Assembly: GCA_011046405.1 (NCBI GenBank)
Contig: DSAR01000282.1
Span: 1-10,089 of the forward strand
Origin: Chloroflexota bacterium
GTDB taxonomy: Bacteria; Chloroflexota; Anaerolineae; B4-G1
Direction of reading: 5' to 3'
Length of the DNA: 10,089 bases
The position numbers and the translations under genes are program-made. Each line of letters begins with the position of its first letter. Position 1 is the first letter of the stretch. The notes beneath the pieces are model-generated. The model saw only the letters and a list, made by a program, of their open reading frames with translations, did no database searches and was not told where the DNA came from. Shown one piece after another: positions 7,045-10,089 of the stretch.

Positions 7045-8217
7045 CTATATCTCTGCCAGGGCCGCCCGCATCCGCTCCAGGGCCTCGGTCAGGGTCGGCC
7101 GGGGGCAGCCGAAATTCAGCCGCACGAAGTCCTCGCCTCCCTCGCCGAAGTCGGCCCCGTCGTTCATCGCGACCCCGGCCCGTTCCAGGAAAAACTCGTG
7201 TGGATTGGCGGGAATGCCTGCCTCCCGGCAATCGAGCCAAGCCAGATAAGTGCCCTCAGGCTTCCGGCATTTAATCTGCGGCATATAGGTCTCCAGATAA
7301 TCGAGCAGATAATCGCAATTATCCTCCAGGTAAACGAGCGCCTCGCTCAACCATGGATCGCCATGCCGGTAGGCGGCCAACGCGGCCGTGAATCCCATCA
7401 CGTTGACGTGGGCGACGAGGCCCACCCCCACCCCCTGCACCCGCTCGCGCAAGTCGGGATTCTGGATCACGCCCACCGAGCAGGCGAGACCGGCGACGTT
7501 GTAGGTCTTGCTGGGGGCGAAGAGTGTGACCGTCTGCGCAGCGATCTCCGGCGAAAGCGCCGCTATCGGAATGTGTGGATGTCCGGGGAAGACCAAATCG
7601 CAGTGGATCTCATCGGAGCAGATCACCACGTCGTGGCGCAGGCAAATCTCGGCCAGGCGTTCCAGTTCGTCCCGCTCGAAGACCCGTCCTACGGGGTTGT
7701 GGGGACTGCAGAACAAGAAGAGGGAGGCGGATTCGGCAGAGGCGGCTCGCTCCAAGGCGTCGAAATCGTGCTCGTACCAACCATTCTGTTCCACCAATGG
7801 GACCGTTTTGCAGAGTCGATCGGCGTTTCCAGGCGCATAGAGCATCGGGGAGTAGACCGGAGGCTCGACCAGCACCTCGTCGCCGGGCGCGCCGACGGCG
7901 TGGCAGACCTGGTTGAAACCGGTCACCACGCCGGGGACGAAATAGATGTCCTCGATCTCGACGTGCCAATCGTACAGGTGGGCCAGACGCTCCTGGATCA
8001 CCTCCGGCAGTTCATCAGGCGGCAGACCATAGCCAAAGACCCCGTGGGCCACCCTCTCCTGTAAGGCGTGGATCACCGGTTCCGGCGAGCGGAAGTCCAT
8101 GTCCGCCACCCAGAGTGGCAGCACGTCTCCGACCTCACATGCCTCTTGCTCGTACGCGCCCCATTTGGCGCTGTCTGTGTTTCGGCGGTCGATGATTTGA
8201 TCGAAGTTACATGACAT
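7045..8217 (-). CDS. patB: PLP-dependent C-S lyase / class I-II aminotransferase (MalY/PatB family)
   Basis: The 390-residue fold-type I PLP enzyme has typical MalY/PatB length. It probably acts as a cystathionine or cysteine-S-conjugate beta-lyase, releasing thiol, pyruvate and ammonia, although family members include aminotransferases. Features in order: LPLWVADMDF (33-42), a hallmark of the family; FGYGLPP (61-67); SPHNPVGRV (171-179) with N174; SDEIHCDL (201-208) with D202, which pairs with the pyridine nitrogen; FAPSKTYNVAG (233-243) with K237 as Schiff-base lysine; and FVRLNFGCPR (364-373) with R366 for the substrate carboxylate. The reading frame is open upstream to 8388, but the start at 8217 is preferred: it matches the family N-terminus (MSCNFDQIIDRR), and an AGGAG lies 10 nt before it. 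It sits 53 bp after the Cys/His-rich gene and 31 bp before the phosphatase gene. Confidence 0.93.
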   Translation of the reverse strand: MSCNFDQIIDRRNTDSAKWGAYEQEACEVGDVLPLWVADMDFRSPEPVIHALQERVAHGVFGYGLPPDELPEVIQERLAHLYDWHVEIEDIYFVPGVVTGFNQVCHAVGAPGDEVLVEPPVYSPMLYAPGNADRLCKTVPLVEQNGWYEHDFDALERAASAESASLFLFCSPHNPVGRVFERDELERLAEICLRHDVVICSDEIHCDLVFPGHPHIPIAALSPEIAAQTVTLFAPSKTYNVAGLACSVGVIQNPDLRERVQGVGVGLVAHVNVMGFTAALAAYRHGDPWLSEALVYLEDNCDYLLDYLETYMPQIKCRKPEGTYLAWLDCREAGIPANPHEFFLERAGVAMNDGADFGEGGEDFVRLNFGCPRPTLTEALERMRAALAEI

Positions 8218-8270
8218 AAAAGTTGTTCTCCTGAAAGTTGAGTTGCAGGTTACAAGTTTAAGATTTAAGG

Positions 8271-8954
8271 TCAGTATGGCGGCTCTGCCGGACCTTCGTA
8301 GCCGCACATACCGGTGCGGGGGGAATTGCAAAAGGGCAATGGCCCGCCATAGTCGTCGTGCGGATGATCCTTGGCGTGCGTTTCGCACAGCAATCCGGAT
8401 TCGTCATACTCATATATACATTCCATACATAACCACGCCGCCGGTTCGCCGCACTCGCTGCACGGTAATATCGGTGGATCGTTGCGCGCCATCAGGAAGA
8501 TGGGATGGGATGAGAGCGGCTTACCCTCCCGAACGTCCACCACGCGAATCAGGGTCTCGGAAGAAGTGCCGAAATCGTAGATATGGGTCAATTCAAATCC
8601 CGGTTTGAAGACCTGATCCGTCCGTCTGCTCATCGGAATCTCGTCGCTGCCCCAGCCTCCGGTGGAAAATCGACTCAGATGCCCGCAACATTCCAACCAT
8701 ATCGCGCGCAGGTAATCGTCCAGATCCTCCAACGTGGCGGCGCCTTTCATCTCCATGTGAAGCCAGAAATCCCCCTCCCACGCATCTTGCACTAGAAGAT
8801 GGTAGATTCGTTGTTCCTTGCCGGGCCCTTGATTCGCCTCCTCAATGGCCTCTTCCCGTCGAGGGCAGGCTTGCAAGTGTCTCAGCAGCCCGCCGCGCGT
8901 CATCTCACGTCCACAGAAAACACACTTCCCTTGCGTCTGCTTTTTTCGTCCCAT
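8271..8954 (-). CDS. pRiA4b ORF-3-like protein with N- and C-terminal zinc-binding motifs
   Basis: A 227-residue protein of unknown function. N-terminal C11-x2-C14-x11-H26-x3-C30 forms a C2HC-type zinc finger. Residues about 49-140 look like the plasmid pRiA4b ORF-3 / IS1096 passenger domain: YHLLVQ (51-56), TLEDLDDYLRAIW (74-86), CGHLSRF (90-96) and IYDFG (125-129). The C-terminal part has C165-x2-C168-x7-C176-x2-C179-x10-C190-x2-H193-x3-H197-x-H199, a spacing reminiscent of a cross-braced B-box-like zinc site, then a conserved-looking NSPRTGMCGYEGP tail (210-222). Nothing indicates membrane or secretion signals. The start at 8954 has GGAGG 8-9 nt upstream. It is probably the first gene of the unit with patB and the phosphatase. 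The protein family is recognised with moderate certainty and its biochemical role is unknown; nucleic-acid binding is a guess from the zinc motifs. Confidence 0.8.
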   Translation of the reverse strand: MGRKKQTQGKCVFCGREMTRGGLLRHLQACPRREEAIEEANQGPGKEQRIYHLLVQDAWEGDFWLHMEMKGAATLEDLDDYLRAIWLECCGHLSRFSTGGWGSDEIPMSRRTDQVFKPGFELTHIYDFGTSSETLIRVVDVREGKPLSSHPIFLMARNDPPILPCSECGEPAAWLCMECIYEYDESGLLCETHAKDHPHDDYGGPLPFCNSPRTGMCGYEGPAEPPY

Positions 8955-9040
8955 GTCCCATTCCTCCCATTAAACTCAACATGCCCTTGCACAATCCAAT
9001 CCATATGGCGAGCCCCAGTCACGCGCCCCGCCGCAAGACT

Positions 9041-9069
9041 ATTGTACCCACATTTCGACTTTAGGGCAA
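9041..9069 (-). promoter_or_regulatory. Candidate promoter for the zinc-protein/patB/phosphatase unit
   Basis: On the minus strand TTGCCC (complement of 9064-9069) and TACAAT (complement of 9041-9046) are separated by exactly 17 bases. They match 4/6 and 5/6 of the sigma70 consensus. Transcription would begin about 80 nt before the ATG at 8954. The promoter starts only 13 bp past the T-run of the terminator at 9082-9118, as expected for a unit independent of etfA. Confidence 0.5.
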
Positions 9070-9081
9070 TCAATCTAGTAC

Positions 9082-9118
9082 AAAAAAGTTCCCCGTTTCC
9101 GCGATGGAAACGGGGAAC
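9082..9118 (-). terminator. Rho-independent terminator, minus strand
   Basis: Positions 9088-9100 and 9106-9118 form a perfect 13-bp stem (GTTCCCCGTTTCC with its complement) around the 5-base loop 9101-9105. Read on the minus strand the stem is followed at once by six Ts (complement of 9082-9087). No T-run follows on the plus strand. It most likely ends etfA transcription, although it lies about 290 bp beyond the etfA stop with a dispersed repeat in between. Confidence 0.85.
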
Positions 9119-9174
9119 CTCGATCCCGTGCTATCTTCTCGATCATCCAGGATCATAGAAGTCGGAGACAAGGC

Positions 9175-9190
9175 CGTGACCACGGTCACG
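9175..9190. promoter_or_regulatory. Short palindrome, possible operator
   Basis: CGTGACC at 9175-9181 and GGTCACG at 9184-9190 are perfect complements separated by two bases, a size typical of dimeric regulator sites. It lies between the terminator and the repeat copy B with no promoter recognised next to it, so its role is open and it could be chance. Confidence 0.25.
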
Positions 9191-9210
9191 CGGTTGCACG
9201 CATTCCAACT

Positions 9211-9362
9211 TGCTTTCAACCCCAATACGGTTTAGTTAAGGTTTGTAGTGCGCGCGCTGCTAGGCAGCGGCGCTAGGCAGTGGCTTTAGCGCGTTTTCGG
9301 GCGATAAATCGCCTACTACGAACTTGGACCGTTGCTTATTTAAACTGTATTGCTTTTAACCC
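9211..9362. mobile_element. Second MITE-like element with direct-repeat flanks
   Basis: TGCTTTCAACCC (9211-9222) and TGCTTTTAACCC (9351-9362) are direct repeats with one mismatch. Just inside, CAATACGGTTTA (9223-9234) and TAAACTGTATTG (9341-9352) are inverted with one mismatch, and they enclose core copy B. The right inverted repeat overlaps the right direct repeat by two bases, so the exact boundary is uncertain. The layout mirrors the element at 6195-6334, but the sequences of the outer inverted repeats differ. It sits between etfA and its probable terminator. Confidence 0.4.
9241..9325 (+). repeat. Dispersed repeat core, copy B
   Basis: This copy is inverted relative to 6221-6306 and closely similar over its whole length, with differences mainly around the AGCGCGTTTTCG segment in the middle. 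Near-terminal GTTTGTAGT (9241-9249) and ACTACGAAC (9315-9323) are inverted with one mismatch. The two copies bracket the roughly 3-kb block that holds the phosphatase, patB and zinc-protein genes. Confidence 0.85.
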
Positions 9363-9405
9363 GACTTTTTGAGCAGATACTCACACGTTTCTCCCGGCGC
9401 TGCAA

Positions 9406-10089
9406 CTATTCCAGACGCTCTTTCAGGACTGCTGCCAGCGCCGGCGCGACCTTGAACAGATCGCCGACGATGCCATAGTGAGCCAACTTGAAGATCGGCG
9501 CCTCGGGATCCTTGTTGATCGCCACGATCACCTTGCTGGTGCGCATACCGGCCTGGTGCTGGATCGCGCCGGAGATCCCGGCGGCCACGTACAGGTCTGG
9601 ACTGACCGTCTTGCCGGTCTGGCCCACCTGGTGGGCGTAGGGAATCCAACCCGCGTCGACCGCCGCTCGGGAAGCGCCCACCGCAGCGCCCAACACCTGG
9701 GCCAATTCCTGCACCGGTTCGAAACCCTCCGGCCCGCCCACGCCCCGTCCGCCAGAGACGATGATGCTGGCGTCGGCCAGGCTCACGCCGCCCTCGGTCT
9801 CCCGGAAACCGATGACCTGGGTCACGATCTCGTCCTCGGCCATGACCGGTTTCACCCGCTCCACCTGGCCGCTGCGGGCCGAATCGGGCTCCGGCTTGGG
9901 AAAGGCGCGGGGCCGCGTGGTGAAGATCTGCGGGCGCCGGTCGGGGATCACACATTTGCTGAGCAATTTACCGGCGTAGATGGGCCGCGTCGCCGTCAAC
10001 TGCCCATCCTCCAGCGCCAGCGCCGTGCAATCGGCGACGCAACCGGTCTCCAACGTCACGGCCAGCACCGGTCCCAGCTCTCGCCCCCG
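9406..10089 (-). CDS. etfA: Electron transfer flavoprotein alpha subunit, 3' part
   Basis: EtfA pairs with EtfB and carries the FAD that passes electrons from acyl-CoA and other dehydrogenases to the membrane ETF:quinone oxidoreductase, or works in bifurcation. About 227 residues are visible. The frame stays open to the window edge and reads GRELGPVLAVTLETG, matching the family, so the true start lies beyond 10089; the GTG at 10068 is internal. Visible FAD-domain motifs are IIVSGGRGVGGPEG, GASRAAVDAGW, GQTGKTVSPDLYVAAGISGA and the following QH-x2-G, which fit the PROSITE EtfA signature. Near the C-terminus AHYGIVGD has H where most homologues have D. The adjoining etfB is probably upstream, outside the window. 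A minus-strand terminator lies at 9082-9118. Confidence 0.95.
   Translation of the reverse strand, partial: RGRELGPVLAVTLETGCVADCTALALEDGQLTATRPIYAGKLLSKCVIPDRRPQIFTTRPRAFPKPEPDSARSGQVERVKPVMAEDEIVTQVIGFRETEGGVSLADASIIVSGGRGVGGPEGFEPVQELAQVLGAAVGASRAAVDAGWIPYAHQVGQTGKTVSPDLYVAAGISGAIQHQAGMRTSKVIVAINKDPEAPIFKLAHYGIVGDLFKVAPALAAVLKERLE

Noticed and set aside
7042..8064. Plus-strand reading frame of 340 codons
   Set aside because: It is antisense to the PatB-like gene. Long antisense frames are expected in GC-rich DNA, and no domain was recognised.
8218..8388. Longer N-terminus of the PatB-like protein
   Set aside because: The extra 57 residues overlap the upstream gene and do not resemble the family. 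The start at 8217 has an AGGAG and the family N-terminus.
9356..9955. Minus-strand frame of 199 codons over etfA
   Set aside because: It is an alternative frame of etfA. The etfA frame contains the EtfA signature and this one has none.

Overview
The window is bacterial chromosomal DNA, GC-rich in its genes, with seven protein genes and three AT-richer, repeat-laden intergenic stretches. Gene content (long RelA/SpoT homologue, fused molybdenum hydroxylase, EtfA, Cys/His-rich pRiA4b ORF-3-like protein) and the many dispersed palindromic repeats resemble environmental Chloroflexota (Anaerolineae-like). That placement is inference from general resemblance, since no rRNA or marker phylogeny is available here.

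Left part (1-2503, plus strand): a large palindrome at the window edge (26-bp perfect stem, 3-nt loop), then a good sigma70-type promoter (TTGACA-16-TATACT), a leader of about 110 nt without a Shine-Dalgarno sequence, and a full-length 725-residue RelA/SpoT-type (p)ppGpp synthetase/hydrolase. It combines an intact HD hydrolase site with the EXDD motif usually linked to synthetase-only RelA.

Middle (2521-6146, minus strand): a two-gene operon with an ATGA overlap. It encodes a shortened FAD-subunit homologue and a 982-residue fusion of the 2Fe-2S and molybdopterin subunits of a xanthine-dehydrogenase-family hydroxylase (XdhD/YgfN-like). The operon converges on the rel gene with a 17-bp gap. 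The FAD-subunit homologue lacks the first half of the flavin domain and its usual glycine motifs.

Intergenic 6147-6458 is a nested repeat: a hairpin-type repeat whose left arm is split by a roughly 140-bp MITE-like element flanked by an 8-bp direct repeat (ACTGATTT), while part of its right arm is tandemly duplicated (37 bp x 2). A second copy of the element's core lies in inverted orientation at 9241-9325.

Right part (6459-8954, minus strand): a probable three-gene transcription unit of a Cys/His-rich pRiA4b ORF-3-like protein, a MalY/PatB-type PLP C-S lyase/aminotransferase and a histidine phosphatase. It is headed by a candidate promoter (TTGCCC-17-TACAAT). Just upstream of that promoter is a Rho-independent terminator for minus-strand transcription, which probably ends etfA. 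The etfA gene (stop at 9406) runs off the right edge of the window.

The genes do not form one pathway. The Mo-hydroxylase operon is a redox/purine-type catabolic unit, EtfA is electron transfer, PatB is sulfur amino-acid metabolism and Rel is the stringent response. I saw no CRISPR array, tRNA, rRNA, integrase or transposase. The most novel signal is the non-coding repeat architecture.
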